Assembly (NCBI GenBank): GCA_964559535.1
Contig: CAZLIC010000007.1
Span: 23,559-87,558, forward strand
From: CAZLIC01 sp964559535
GTDB lineage: Bacteria; Pseudomonadota; Alphaproteobacteria; Rhodobacterales; Rhodobacteraceae
DNA length: 64,000 nucleotides
Direction: 5' to 3'
Position numbers and translations under genes: made by a program. This document shows positions 34,166 to 42,985 of this stretch, piece after piece (within the stretch, counting starts at the first letter, position 1; each line of letters starts with the position of its first letter). The notes beneath the pieces were generated by a model. That model searched no databases. It saw nothing but the letters and a program-made list of their open reading frames with translations, and was not told where the DNA came from.

Positions 34166-35779
34166 TCAGATGACCGGATAGGCATCGCGCATCCCCTTTC
34201 CGCGTCTGGCTTCGGCCAGAACCTCGGCCGCCGCGTTGCGCCCCGGTGCGCCCATGACGCCGCCGCCGGGATGGGTGGACGAGCCGCACATCCACAGGCC
34301 CCGGATGGGCGAGCGGTACTGCGCCCAGCCGGGCACCGGGCGGTTGAAGAGGAGCTGGTCGAAGGTCAGCTCGCCCTGGAAGATATTGCCCTCGGTCAGG
34401 CCCACTTCCGCTTCCAGTTCGCGCGGGGTGCGGACCTCGACGTGCAATACCTTGTTCCTGAAGCCGGGCGCGTAGTGTTCGATCTGGTCAAGGCAGGTGT
34501 CGCGAAAGGCATCGCGGTCGGCATCCGTCCACGGTCCGCCGGCGATGCGGGGGGGTGCGTATTGCACGAAGCAGGACATGAAGTGCTTGCCGGGCGGCAC
34601 CATGGTGGGGTCGATCATGGTGGGGATCATGCAGTCCTGGAACGGATCGCGGCTGAAGCGGCCCGCCTTCCAGTCGTCATAGGCGCGTTCCATGCGGTCG
34701 ACGCTGTCGGTGAAATGCAGGTCGCCCTTTAGGTTCGGCGCTCCTTTCGGCAGTGCGGGGAATTCGGGCGCCGAGTCGAGCGCGATGTTCAGCTTGCCCG
34801 AGGACCCGCGTGTCTTGAACTTGCGGACGGCCTGAACGAAGTCGCCGGGCAGGTGGCGTTCCTCGACGGCGGACAGAAAGGTACGCTTGGCATCCATCGA
34901 GGAAATCACGTGGGCGGCGCGGATTTCGGTGCCGTTGTCCAGCACCACACCCTTCGTATAGCCGTTCTCGACCAGCACCTTGTCCACGCCGTGCCCGGTG
35001 CGGACCGAACCGCCTGCGGCGATGAGCGATTTGGTCAGGGCCTGGGTGATGGCGCCCATGCCGCCACGGGCGAAGCCCCAGGCGCCGATATTGCCATCGA
35101 CGTCGCCCATGTAGTGATGGAGCAGCACGTAAGCCGACCCCGGCGACATCGGCCCCAGCGCCGTACCGATGATGCCCGACACTGCAAGGTAGGCCTTGAT
35201 GACGGGGTTTTCGAAATAGTTGTCGAGGTAGTCCGACACGCTCATCGTCCAGAAGCGCACCATGTCGGCCACCTCGGCCGCCGACAACTCGCCCACCTTG
35301 CGCGCAAGCCAGGCCATTTCCGACAGGTCGCGCGGGCGGAACGAGGCGGGGTCGGGCGGGGTGCGCAGAAGCATCGGGCGGATGAAGCGGCAGTGGCGCA
35401 GGATGTCGCGCGAGTAGATGTCGTAGGCCTCGGCATCGCGGGGGGAGTGGCGGGCGAATTCGCGGCGGTTCGCGTCGTGGTCGCGGAACATGCCCAGGTA
35501 GCCGCCGCCCTGCTGGAACACCGCGCCGCCCTCATAGGGCAGGATCTGCAGGCCGTACTTCGGCAGTTCGAGATCGCGCATGATCTCGGGCCGGAACAGC
35601 GAGGCGACGTAGGAGCAGTTCGAGTAGAGGAAGCCCGGGTAGAGTTCACGGCTGACGGCGGCGCCGCCGATCCAGTCGTTCTTTTCCACCACCTCGACCC
35701 GCATTCCGGCGCGGGCGAGGTAGCAGGCGGTGACCAGCCCGTTGTGGCCGGCGCCGATGATGACGGCATCAAGGGTCAT
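34166..35779 (-). CDS. FAD-dependent oxidoreductase, PYROXD2-like (first)
   Basis: 537 residues. GAGHNGLVTACYLARAG (about 8-24) is the FAD Rossmann motif, followed by VVEKNDWIGGAA; the C terminus has LWMCGSSTHPGGGVMGAPGRNAA. This matches PYROXD2-like proteins often labelled phytoene dehydrogenases, but no carotenoid genes are nearby. It overlaps the aminotransferase by four bases, which ties it to nitrogen-compound metabolism. Confidence 0.88.
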   Translation of the reverse strand: MTLDAVIIGAGHNGLVTACYLARAGMRVEVVEKNDWIGGAAVSRELYPGFLYSNCSYVASLFRPEIMRDLELPKYGLQILPYEGGAVFQQGGGYLGMFRDHDANRREFARHSPRDAEAYDIYSRDILRHCRFIRPMLLRTPPDPASFRPRDLSEMAWLARKVGELSAAEVADMVRFWTMSVSDYLDNYFENPVIKAYLAVSGIIGTALGPMSPGSAYVLLHHYMGDVDGNIGAWGFARGGMGAITQALTKSLIAAGGSVRTGHGVDKVLVENGYTKGVVLDNGTEIRAAHVISSMDAKRTFLSAVEERHLPGDFVQAVRKFKTRGSSGKLNIALDSAPEFPALPKGAPNLKGDLHFTDSVDRMERAYDDWKAGRFSRDPFQDCMIPTMIDPTMVPPGKHFMSCFVQYAPPRIAGGPWTDADRDAFRDTCLDQIEHYAPGFRNKVLHVEVRTPRELEAEVGLTEGNIFQGELTFDQLLFNRPVPGWAQYRSPIRGLWMCGSSTHPGGGVMGAPGRNAAAEVLAEARRGKGMRDAYPVI

Positions 35780-37110
35780 TCCGCGGCCTGTGCCACCTGT
35801 TCCAGCGTGCGGCCCACCGCAGTTTCAAAGGCCGTCAGGGTTTCGGCAAGGCAGGTGTCGTCATGCGCCTCGCAGATGAACCACGGCTCGCGGCTGTCGG
35901 GTTCGCAGATGATGCCCAGGTCGTGCAGGTGCAGCGCCATGGCGTCGTAGAAGGAGTAGTCCGACTTCTTCCAGTCGCGGTAGTTGTCAGGCGCCCTGTC
36001 GGCGAAGAACAGGCCGAACATCGAGGGCTGGCCGGTGAAGCTGTGGGTGATGCTGCGGCGTTGCAGGATGGTGCTGATGCCCGCCTTCAGCCGCTCACCA
36101 TAGGCGGCGATGGTTTCCAGCGCGGGGGTTTCGTCCAGGATGCGCAGGCATTCCTCGGCCGCGGCCAGGCTGACGGAATGGGCGGTATAGGTGCCGCCGT
36201 GCGCCGCGCCGCCGTAGCGGATGGTGCGCATCACCTCTTCGCGGCCCGCCATGGCGCTGATGGGATAGCCGTTGGCCAGCGCCTTGGCGAAGGTCGAGAT
36301 GTCGGGGACCACGCCGAGCAGCGACTGCACGCCGCCGCGGGCGACGCGGAAGCCCGTCTTCACCTCGTCGATGATCATCAGGACGCCGTATTGCGTGCAC
36401 AGCTCACGGGCGCGCTGCACGTACTCTTTCGTCGCCGAGATGGCGCAGCAGTTGCCCTGGATCGGCTCGATCAGCATGGCGGCCATGGCGTTGCCATGGG
36501 TACGGAAGGTGTCTTCCAGACGCTGGATGTCGTTCATCGGCGTCAGGTGGACCAGGCTGCGCAGGTCCACCGGAATGCCCTTGGACCACGGCCGCACGTT
36601 CGGTTCGCCCAACTCGGGCGACCAGTTTTCCAGGTCGACCGACCAGAAGGCGGCGTCGAACAGGCCGTGATAGCCGCCCTCGACCATCAGGTACTGGTCG
36701 CGGCCGGTATGCGCGCGGGCCAGCCGCAAGGCGGCCATCACCGCCTCGGTGCCCGAGTTGGAGAAGCGCACAAGGTCCATCCCCGGCACCATCTTGCAGA
36801 TGCGGTCGGCCACGGCCAGTTCGCGCTCGGTCGACAGGGCAAAGACGCCGCCTACTTCCATGCCCCGGCGGGCGGCGGCATCGACGCGGTCATCGCCATA
36901 GCCAAGGATCGCGGGGCCGTAACCCATGCGGTAGTCGATGTAGTCGTTGCCGTCGATGTCCCAGAAGCGGGCGCCCTTGCCGTGGTCGACATAGATCGTG
37001 CGGTCCTCGCCCCAGTACCGGAAGGTCGAGGCAACGCCGAGCGGAAGTCGCCGGTTGGCGCGCTGCCAATGTGCGTTGGACTTGGCAAGGCTGCGGCGGG
37101 CGGCGGGCAT
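35776..37110 (-). CDS. Class III PLP-dependent aminotransferase, first gene of the catabolic run
   Basis: 444 residues, class III (ornithine/GABA/glutamate-1-semialdehyde type). SNSGTEAVMAALRLAR (about 117-132) binds the PLP phosphate, IIDEVKTGFR holds the ring-contacting Asp, and K276 in FAKALANGYP is the Schiff-base lysine. It would remove or shift an amino group from a pathway intermediate. Start ATG 37110 with AAGGAG about 8 bases upstream; the frame is open to 37206 but lacks family sequence. It heads the run and faces a 205-base divergent control region. Confidence 0.9.
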   Translation of the reverse strand: MPAARRSLAKSNAHWQRANRRLPLGVASTFRYWGEDRTIYVDHGKGARFWDIDGNDYIDYRMGYGPAILGYGDDRVDAAARRGMEVGGVFALSTERELAVADRICKMVPGMDLVRFSNSGTEAVMAALRLARAHTGRDQYLMVEGGYHGLFDAAFWSVDLENWSPELGEPNVRPWSKGIPVDLRSLVHLTPMNDIQRLEDTFRTHGNAMAAMLIEPIQGNCCAISATKEYVQRARELCTQYGVLMIIDEVKTGFRVARGGVQSLLGVVPDISTFAKALANGYPISAMAGREEVMRTIRYGGAAHGGTYTAHSVSLAAAEECLRILDETPALETIAAYGERLKAGISTILQRRSITHSFTGQPSMFGLFFADRAPDNYRDWKKSDYSFYDAMALHLHDLGIICEPDSREPWFICEAHDDTCLAETLTAFETAVGRTLEQVAQAAE

Positions 37111-37201
37111 AAAAGACTCCTTGCCGGTCCGCGAGGGGCGGCCGGTCGTGCGCTGGGTTTGGGTTCCGATACCGGCAGGATGCCCGGATTCTGACTGGGC
37201 T

Positions 37202-37218
37202 GTCAATATGATTTTGAC
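37202..37218. promoter_or_regulatory. Inverted repeat upstream of the catabolic run
   Basis: GTCAA-N7-TTGAC (37202-37206, 37214-37218) within the 205-base region between the aminotransferase and the divergent RimK-like gene. It is a plausible operator half-site pair. No regulator gene lies in the cluster, so the cognate protein is unknown. Confidence 0.4.
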
Positions 37219-37315
37219 CGGACTTTCAATACACGCGCCTTGACCGGCAGCGCGGGGCTGTCATCAAGCCTGCACACTGGCCGGGCTAGAGCAGCGGCAT
37301 TTCCCGGAGGATCGG

Positions 37316-38731
37316 ATGCGCGACATGACGGATGCCTTGCATCTTGGCTGGGAGGAATGGGTGGCCCTGCCGGAGTTGGGGCTGCCCGCGCTGAAGGCCA
37401 AGGTTGACACCGGCGCCCGCACCAGTGCCCTGCACGCCTTCGACATCGAGCCCTTCGGGCCGAACAGTGGGCATGTGCGCTTTGCCATCCACCCGATTCC
37501 GGGGCGCGAGGATGTCACGATCGCCTGCTCGGCCCCGGTGAAGGACCGGCGCGAAATCCTGTCGTCGAACGGCGAGGCCGAGCATCGCTACATCGTCGAG
37601 ACAGACCTGATGCTGGGCGACAGGCGCTGGCCCATCGAGGTGAGCCTGACCGACCGCGGCGCGATGAGCTATCGCATGCTTTTGGGCCGGCAGGCGCTGG
37701 GCGAGGGGGCCACGGTCTCGGCCAATGCCGGGTTCCTGCATCGGCAGTTGAGCTATGAGGCGTATCATTCGGCGGCGGCGCTGAAGCGCATGCCCAAACG
37801 GACATTGCGGATTGCCGTGCTCAGCCGCGAGGGCGGCGCCTACTCGACGCAGCGGATCGTCGAGGAGGGCACCAGGCGGCGCCATGTGGTCGAGGTGCTG
37901 GACACCACGCGGCTGTACATGGGTATCGGCACCCCGGCGGGCGACATCTACTATGACGGGCAGCGCCTGCCGCATTTCGACGCCATCATTCCGCGGGTGG
38001 GAACATCAGTCACGGCCTATGGCGCGGCGGTGCTGCGGCAGTTCCAGGCGCGGGGCGCCTGGCTGGTGAACCCGCCCGACGGCATCGTGGCCAGCCGCGA
38101 CAAGCTGCATGCCCACCAGATTCTTGCCCGCCAGCGGATTCCGATGCCTGCCACGGCCTTTGCCAGTTCGCCCAAGGACACCGATAACCTGATCGCCCTG
38201 GCAGGCGGCGTGCCGCTGGTGGTGAAGCTTCTGGAATCGACGCAAGGCAAGGGCGTCGTGCTGGCCGAAACGCCTGCCGCCGCGGCCAGTGTCATCAGCG
38301 CCTTCCGCGGCTTGAAGGCGGATTTCCTGGTGCAGCGCTTTGTGGCCGAAGCCAAGGGGGCCGACATCCGCTGCCTGGTGATTGACGGCAGGGTGGTGGC
38401 CAGCATGCGGCGGCAGGCGGCGGCGGGCGAGTTCCGGTCGAACATCCACCAGGGCGGCGCGGGCGAGGCGGTGCGCATCACGCGCGACGAACGCGACCTT
38501 GCGCTGCGCGCGGCCAAGGCGTTCCGTCTGGGCATGGCGGGGGTGGACCTGCTGCGCGCCCTTGACGGTCCGAAGGTGCTGGAGGTGAACTCGTCGCCGG
38601 GGTTCCGCGGCATCGAGGGCTGCACCGGGCGCGATGTGTCCGGCGCGCTGTGGGATGCCATCGAGCGGCACATGCGCCCCACGCCTGCGCGTCGCGTTGC
38701 ACGCCGGGTGGAAGTTGGCGCTAGCGTCTGA
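37316..38731 (+). CDS. Retropepsin-like domain fused to RimK-type ATP-grasp ligase
   Basis: 471 residues. Residues about 8-150 form an ATP-dependent zinc protease/retropepsin-like domain with the active-site type motif VDTGARTSALHA (30-41). Residues about 160-455 are a RimK-like ATP-grasp domain, with VVKLLESTQGKGVVLAET binding ATP and EVNSSPGFRGIEG near the end binding Mg-ATP. RimK adds glutamates to ribosomal protein S6 or makes related amide bonds. GGAGG five bases before ATG 37316 sets the start. It ends 3 bases from the convergent glmM stop. Confidence 0.87.
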   Translation: MRDMTDALHLGWEEWVALPELGLPALKAKVDTGARTSALHAFDIEPFGPNSGHVRFAIHPIPGREDVTIACSAPVKDRREILSSNGEAEHRYIVETDLMLGDRRWPIEVSLTDRGAMSYRMLLGRQALGEGATVSANAGFLHRQLSYEAYHSAAALKRMPKRTLRIAVLSREGGAYSTQRIVEEGTRRRHVVEVLDTTRLYMGIGTPAGDIYYDGQRLPHFDAIIPRVGTSVTAYGAAVLRQFQARGAWLVNPPDGIVASRDKLHAHQILARQRIPMPATAFASSPKDTDNLIALAGGVPLVVKLLESTQGKGVVLAETPAAAASVISAFRGLKADFLVQRFVAEAKGADIRCLVIDGRVVASMRRQAAAGEFRSNIHQGGAGEAVRITRDERDLALRAAKAFRLGMAGVDLLRALDGPKVLEVNSSPGFRGIEGCTGRDVSGALWDAIERHMRPTPARRVARRVEVGASV

Positions 38732-38734
38732 CCG

Positions 38735-40078
38735 TCAGGCCGCGTCCTTCACGGCGGCGACGATGCTGTCGACCACCAGTTCCAGCAGCGCCGGGTCCTC
38801 GCACTCGGCCATCACGCGGATCAGCGGTTCGGTGCCCGACTTGCGGATCAGCAGGCGGCCCGAGCCGTTCAGCCTCGCCTCGGCCGCGGCCACGGCGGCC
38901 TTCACCGGCGCGGCATCCAGCGGTTTCGCGCCTTCCGAGTAGCGCACGTTCTTCAGCATCTGCGGCACCGGGGCAAACTGGCGGGCCAGCGTGCTGGCGG
39001 GCTGGCCGGTGCGGGCCATTTCGGCCAGGAACTGCAGGCCCGCAACCAGACCGTCGCCGGTGGTGGCATAGTCGGTCATCACAATGTGGCCCGACTGTTC
39101 GCCGCCCAGGTTCCAGCCGCCCTCGCGCATGCGTTCCACCACATAGCGGTCGCCCACCGGCGCGCGTTCCAGCCGCAGCCCGCGCGCCGCCAGGAACCGC
39201 TCCAGCCCAAGGTTCGACATCACCGAGGCCACCAGCACGCCGCCGTTCAGCCGCCCCTCCTGGCCCCAGCGGGCCGCGAACAGCGCCATGATCTGGTCGC
39301 CGTCGGCCGCCTGCCCGTGTTCGTCGATCAGGATCACCCGGTCGGCATCGCCGTCCAGGCAGATGCCCACATGCGCCCCGTGCGCCACGACGGTTTCGGC
39401 GGCGGTGCGCGGGTGGGTTGACCCGCAGTTGTCGTTGATGTTGTGGCCATTGGGGTTGGTGCCCACGGGAATCACGGTGGCCCCCAGTTCCCACAGCACT
39501 TCGGGTGCGGCCTTGTAGGCCGCCCCGTTGGCGCAATCGACCACCACCTTCAGCCCGTCCAGCGTCAGGCCCCCCGGGAAGGTCGTCTTGACGAATTCCT
39601 GGTACCGCCCGCGGCCATCCTCGATGCGCTTGGCCCGGCCGATCTCGGCCGGGGCCACCAGTTCGGGCGGGGCGGCCAGCAGGCCCTCGATCTCGATCTC
39701 GGCCGCATCGTCCAGCTTGAAGCCGTCGGGGCCGAAGAACTTGATCCCGTTGTCGGCCGCCGGGTTGTGGCTGGCCGAGATCATCACGCCAAGGTCCGCC
39801 CGCATCGACCGCGTCAGGAACCCTACCGCGGGCGTCGGCACCGGGCCCAGCAGCAGCACGTTCATGCCCATCGACGTCAGCCCAGCTGTCATCGCGTTTT
39901 CCAGCATGTAGCCCGAAAGCCGGGTGTCCTTGCCGATGACAACCCGGTGCGCGCCCTTGCCGCCGTCACGGCGGAAATAGCGCCCTGCGGCGGCGCCCAG
40001 TTTCAGCGCCATCTCGGCCGTCATCGGGTGCTTGTTGGCCTGTCCGCGTACTCCGTCGGTTCCGAAAAGCCTGCTCAT
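38735..40078 (-). CDS. glmM: Phosphoglucosamine mutase
   Basis: Interconverts glucosamine 6-phosphate and 1-phosphate for cell-wall precursor synthesis. 447 residues. RLFGTDGVRG at the start; the phosphorylated Ser is S103 in SASHNPAADNGIK; metal-binding DGDADR follows (about 243-248); and the C-terminal phosphate loop RKSGTEPLIRVM (about 415-426) is complete. ATGA overlap with folP, an arrangement common in bacteria. Confidence 0.96.
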   Translation of the reverse strand: MSRLFGTDGVRGQANKHPMTAEMALKLGAAAGRYFRRDGGKGAHRVVIGKDTRLSGYMLENAMTAGLTSMGMNVLLLGPVPTPAVGFLTRSMRADLGVMISASHNPAADNGIKFFGPDGFKLDDAAEIEIEGLLAAPPELVAPAEIGRAKRIEDGRGRYQEFVKTTFPGGLTLDGLKVVVDCANGAAYKAAPEVLWELGATVIPVGTNPNGHNINDNCGSTHPRTAAETVVAHGAHVGICLDGDADRVILIDEHGQAADGDQIMALFAARWGQEGRLNGGVLVASVMSNLGLERFLAARGLRLERAPVGDRYVVERMREGGWNLGGEQSGHIVMTDYATTGDGLVAGLQFLAEMARTGQPASTLARQFAPVPQMLKNVRYSEGAKPLDAAPVKAAVAAAEARLNGSGRLLIRKSGTEPLIRVMAECEDPALLELVVDSIVAAVKDAA

Positions 40079-41079
40079 GCCCCACCCCGTGTTGCCGCCT
40101 GCCACAATGCAAGCGCCTGTTTCGTTTCGGCCACGTCATGCACCCGCAGGATCTGTACGCCCTGCGCCACGGCGGCCAGCGCCACCGCCACCGAACCCGG
40201 CATGCGGTCGGCCGGTTCGGGCACGCCCGAAATGGTGCCGATGAACCGCTTGCGGCTGGCGCCCACCAGCACCGGCACGCCCAGCGCATGAAACAGCGAC
40301 ACCCGCGCCAGAAGGTCCAGATTGTGCGCAAGCGTCTTGCCGAAGCCGATGCCGGGGTCCACCACGATGCGGTCGCGCGCAATGCCCGCCAGTTCGGCCA
40401 CGCGGATGCGGGTGTCCAGCGCATCGAACACATCCAGCAGCACATCGCCGTAGGACGGATTGTGCTGCATGGTGGCGGGGGTGCCCTGTGCGTGCATCAG
40501 GATGATGGGGCATCCTGCCGCCGCAATTACCCTGGCCAACGCAGGATCGAAAGCCAGCGCCGACACATCGTTCACCGCCGCCGCCCCGGCCCTGAGCGCG
40601 GCCTGCGCCACTGCCGCCTTGCGCGTGTCGATGGAAATCGGTGTGCCGATGCCCTGCAGCGCCGCGATCACCGGGGCGGTGCGGGCAATTTCCTCGGCCA
40701 CCGGCACCTCGGCCGCACCGGGGCGGGTGCTTTCGCCGCCGATGTCCAGCATGTCGGCCCCTGCTGCCGCCATGGCCCGCGCCTGCGCCTGCGCCATGCG
40801 CGGGTCCTGAAAGCGCCCGCCATCCGAGAAACTGTCGGGCGTGACGTTCAGCACCCCCATAAGCCGAGGCAGGTCCAGCGCCAGCCCGGCAAAGGCGGGG
40901 CGGGCCGCCGTCAGCCGGTCCAGCACCTCGCCTCGCACGTCGGCCACGGGCAGGATGCGCGGCCGCGCGTCGCGGTCCAGCACTTCGACCCGGTCAAACC
41001 ACAGCGGGCCGCCGGCCAGCGGAAGCGCGCCCTCGGGCCGGGCAGGGCAGGTGATGCTGATGGGGCGGACATAGCGCAT
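40075..41079 (-). CDS. folP: Dihydropteroate synthase
   Basis: Joins para-aminobenzoate with the pterin pyrophosphate in folate synthesis, the sulfonamide target. 334 residues; the core starts with LMGVLNVTPDSFSDGG (about 73-88), and DIGGESTRPGA, DVSALA and GASRKRF follow in the expected order. There is an N-terminal extension of about 70 residues over the E. coli enzyme. Start ATG 41079 was chosen by position; ATG 41118 is also possible and neither has a strong ribosome-binding site. Confidence 0.92.
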   Translation of the reverse strand: MRYVRPISITCPARPEGALPLAGGPLWFDRVEVLDRDARPRILPVADVRGEVLDRLTAARPAFAGLALDLPRLMGVLNVTPDSFSDGGRFQDPRMAQAQARAMAAAGADMLDIGGESTRPGAAEVPVAEEIARTAPVIAALQGIGTPISIDTRKAAVAQAALRAGAAAVNDVSALAFDPALARVIAAAGCPIILMHAQGTPATMQHNPSYGDVLLDVFDALDTRIRVAELAGIARDRIVVDPGIGFGKTLAHNLDLLARVSLFHALGVPVLVGASRKRFIGTISGVPEPADRMPGSVAVALAAVAQGVQILRVHDVAETKQALALWQAATRGGA

Positions 41080-41177
41080 GGGATAGGGATACTGCCCTGG
41101 CGGGCGCCTGTCGTGCATTTCCTTCGGCGCCTTTGCCGCGGTGTTGCGCAAAGCCCGCGCCGGGGCAAGCCCCGCGC

Positions 41178-42065
41178 TCAGCCGCGCGTCACCGGCACGC
41201 GGCTTCCCGCCGGAACCGCAACATCACCGTGAACCAGCAGGCTCCGCGCCGACAGCTGTTCGGCCAGCCACAGCGCCAGCGCCTGCGGCGCCCGCGCCGC
41301 GGGTGCATCGGCGGCATCCAGCACCAGCTTGGACGGCGCCCACACCACGGTGCGGCCATGGCGCATGGCGTGGTCAATCTCGGTGCGGGTTTCCACCACC
41401 ACGCAGCGCGGGTCGCGTGCGGCCAGCGCCCAGGCGTTCTGTTCCATGGCCAGCAGGTCAATGCGCCGCTGTGTGGGGGCGTGGCCGGTGACGGGGCGGG
41501 GCAGGTCGGGCAGGCCCACCGCCAGCACCACCGGGTGCCCCCCCGATTCCCACGCGGTCAGCCGGGCGGGCAGGTCGGCGGCGGCCAGCGTCGCATTGTC
41601 CAGAAACACCACCAGCGGGTGCAGCGCATCGTCATGCCGCCGCACCGGCACCTCGGCGCGCGACCGCACGATCTCGACCCCCAGCGCATAGGGGCCGATG
41701 TCCAGCTTCTGGATGCGGACAAAGGCGCGCATCGCCTGCGGTTCTGCCAGAATCCGCTCGGCCAGCCGTTCGGCCAGCGTCTCCAGCAGGTTCAGCCGGT
41801 CGCCCGCCAGTTCCGCCGCCACCGCCTCGGTCAGCCGGTCGTAGGACAGGATGCGGTCCACGTCATCTTCTGCGTCACCGGCAGGCCGCACCTCGACCAC
41901 GATGTCGAACCGCAGCCGCTGCGGGCGGCCGCGTTCCTGCTGGAAGGCGCCGATATCGGCGGTGACGATATGGTCGCGCAGCGAAATGCGGTCGCGCAGG
42001 CCCTGGGCGGTGGCCAGGGCGCGTTCCTCGGGGTGGGCAAAGGCAAGGCTTGTGTCGCTGGTCAT
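41178..42065 (-). CDS. folB: Dihydroneopterin aldolase with long C-terminal extension
   Basis: 295 residues, over twice the usual 120. Residues about 20-130 are FolB-like: DRISLRDHIVTADIGAFQQER, then RLRFDIVVEV and the catalytic-region ILSYDRLTEAV. Residues about 145-295 are a second domain. Its segments VWAPSKLVLDAADAPA and ALALWLAEQLSARSLLVHGD resemble the end of amino-acid-kinase-fold domains, though the ATP loop is not clear. It precedes folP by 98 bases on the same strand. Folate function is well supported; the extension is unexplained. Confidence 0.85.
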   Translation of the reverse strand: MTSDTSLAFAHPEERALATAQGLRDRISLRDHIVTADIGAFQQERGRPQRLRFDIVVEVRPAGDAEDDVDRILSYDRLTEAVAAELAGDRLNLLETLAERLAERILAEPQAMRAFVRIQKLDIGPYALGVEIVRSRAEVPVRRHDDALHPLVVFLDNATLAAADLPARLTAWESGGHPVVLAVGLPDLPRPVTGHAPTQRRIDLLAMEQNAWALAARDPRCVVVETRTEIDHAMRHGRTVVWAPSKLVLDAADAPAARAPQALALWLAEQLSARSLLVHGDVAVPAGSRVPVTRG

Positions 42066-42131
42066 GGCGCTGCGTCGCACGGGTGCCGCGGCATGGCCCG
42101 CACGAAAGCGGCGGTCAAGCCCGCTGCGGCG

Positions 42132-42812
42132 TCAGTTCGACGCGACCTGTGCGACGGTTCCGGCGCCAGGCTGGCGATAGAAGATGTGATAGCCGATGGT
42201 CGCCGTGCGCGGAAACCGTTTGGACCACGAGGGGCGGACGGCCGGCGTGTGGAAATGCGTGGCGCCCTGCGTCAGCAACCGCGGCGCGCCGCCCAGCATG
42301 GCAGCGGCGATGCGCGTGGCCACGCTGCGCGCGGCGGGGTCGGTCATCACGTCTGACCGGCCGTCGCAGGCATAGCTGAACTGGCAGCCCTGACCCACCA
42401 CACCACAGACGCTGCCAGGGTACAGCGGGCTGTCGGCCCGGTTCAGAATCACTTCGGCCACCGCCGCCTGCCCGGCCACCGATTCGCCGCGCGCCTCGAA
42501 ATACAGCGCGGTGGTCAGGCAGCGCAGGTCGGCCGTTTGCTGTTCGGGCATCGGCAAAGTCGCAAGCCAGGCCGCGTCGTAGGTCGGCAGAACCGGCGTT
42601 TTCGCTTTCTTCCCGGCCCGCTGCGGGGCGTTCTTCACAGTCGTCCGGGGCGCCAGTGCGGAGTCGGGCAAGCGCGCCACGGCTGACATCTCGGCACCCA
42701 TCAGGGCTGCCAGCATGCTTGTGGCAGGGCCGGTTGAACGGCTGGTCACGGTTTCACTGAATGCGGGACCGGCAAGGGCCAGAGTCAGGGCTGCAACTGC
42801 GGCAACACGCAT
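42132..42812 (-). CDS. Secreted cell-wall hydrolase, SleB/CwlJ type
   Basis: 226 residues with a signal peptide (about 1-20). The hydrolase domain has CLTTALYFEARGESVAGQAAVAEVILNR (segments within about 108-135), where the Glu of YFEARGE is the usual catalytic candidate, and Cys residues that may pair (LRC, SVC, GCQFSYAC). Similar proteins cleave peptidoglycan; in non-sporing alphaproteobacteria the role is general wall remodelling. Start ATG 42812. Confidence 0.87.
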   Translation of the reverse strand: MRVAAVAALTLALAGPAFSETVTSRSTGPATSMLAALMGAEMSAVARLPDSALAPRTTVKNAPQRAGKKAKTPVLPTYDAAWLATLPMPEQQTADLRCLTTALYFEARGESVAGQAAVAEVILNRADSPLYPGSVCGVVGQGCQFSYACDGRSDVMTDPAARSVATRIAAAMLGGAPRLLTQGATHFHTPAVRPSWSKRFPRTATIGYHIFYRQPGAGTVAQVASN

Positions 42813-42985
42813 GGACGGTCCTCCGATAGCCCGGGCGCAGGTCCGCGCAGGCAACGGGAGAATCGGTTAACCAATCGCTGGCCCTGAGTCGATCCACTGT
42901 TGCATGGAAGGCACAGTCTGGATCGGCGCCTCGGCGGAAACCTGCCGAATCAATTGATGTCAAATATGAGACAATCCTTGTAACA

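Noticed and set aside
34003..34185. Small gene in the spacer between the two FAD oxidoreductase genes
   Set aside because: 60 codons, no ribosome-binding site, no conserved look, and overlaps the ends of both neighbours.
32552..35779. Carotenoid desaturase genes (phytoene dehydrogenase-like labels)
   Set aside because: The proteins share only the general FAD fold; there are no crt neighbours and they are tied by overlaps to amine-metabolism genes.
37198..37220. PHO box upstream of the catabolic run
   Set aside because: It starts with CTGTCA, but the second half does not match the second CTGTCA repeat at the right spacing; better described as a GTCAA/TTGAC dyad.
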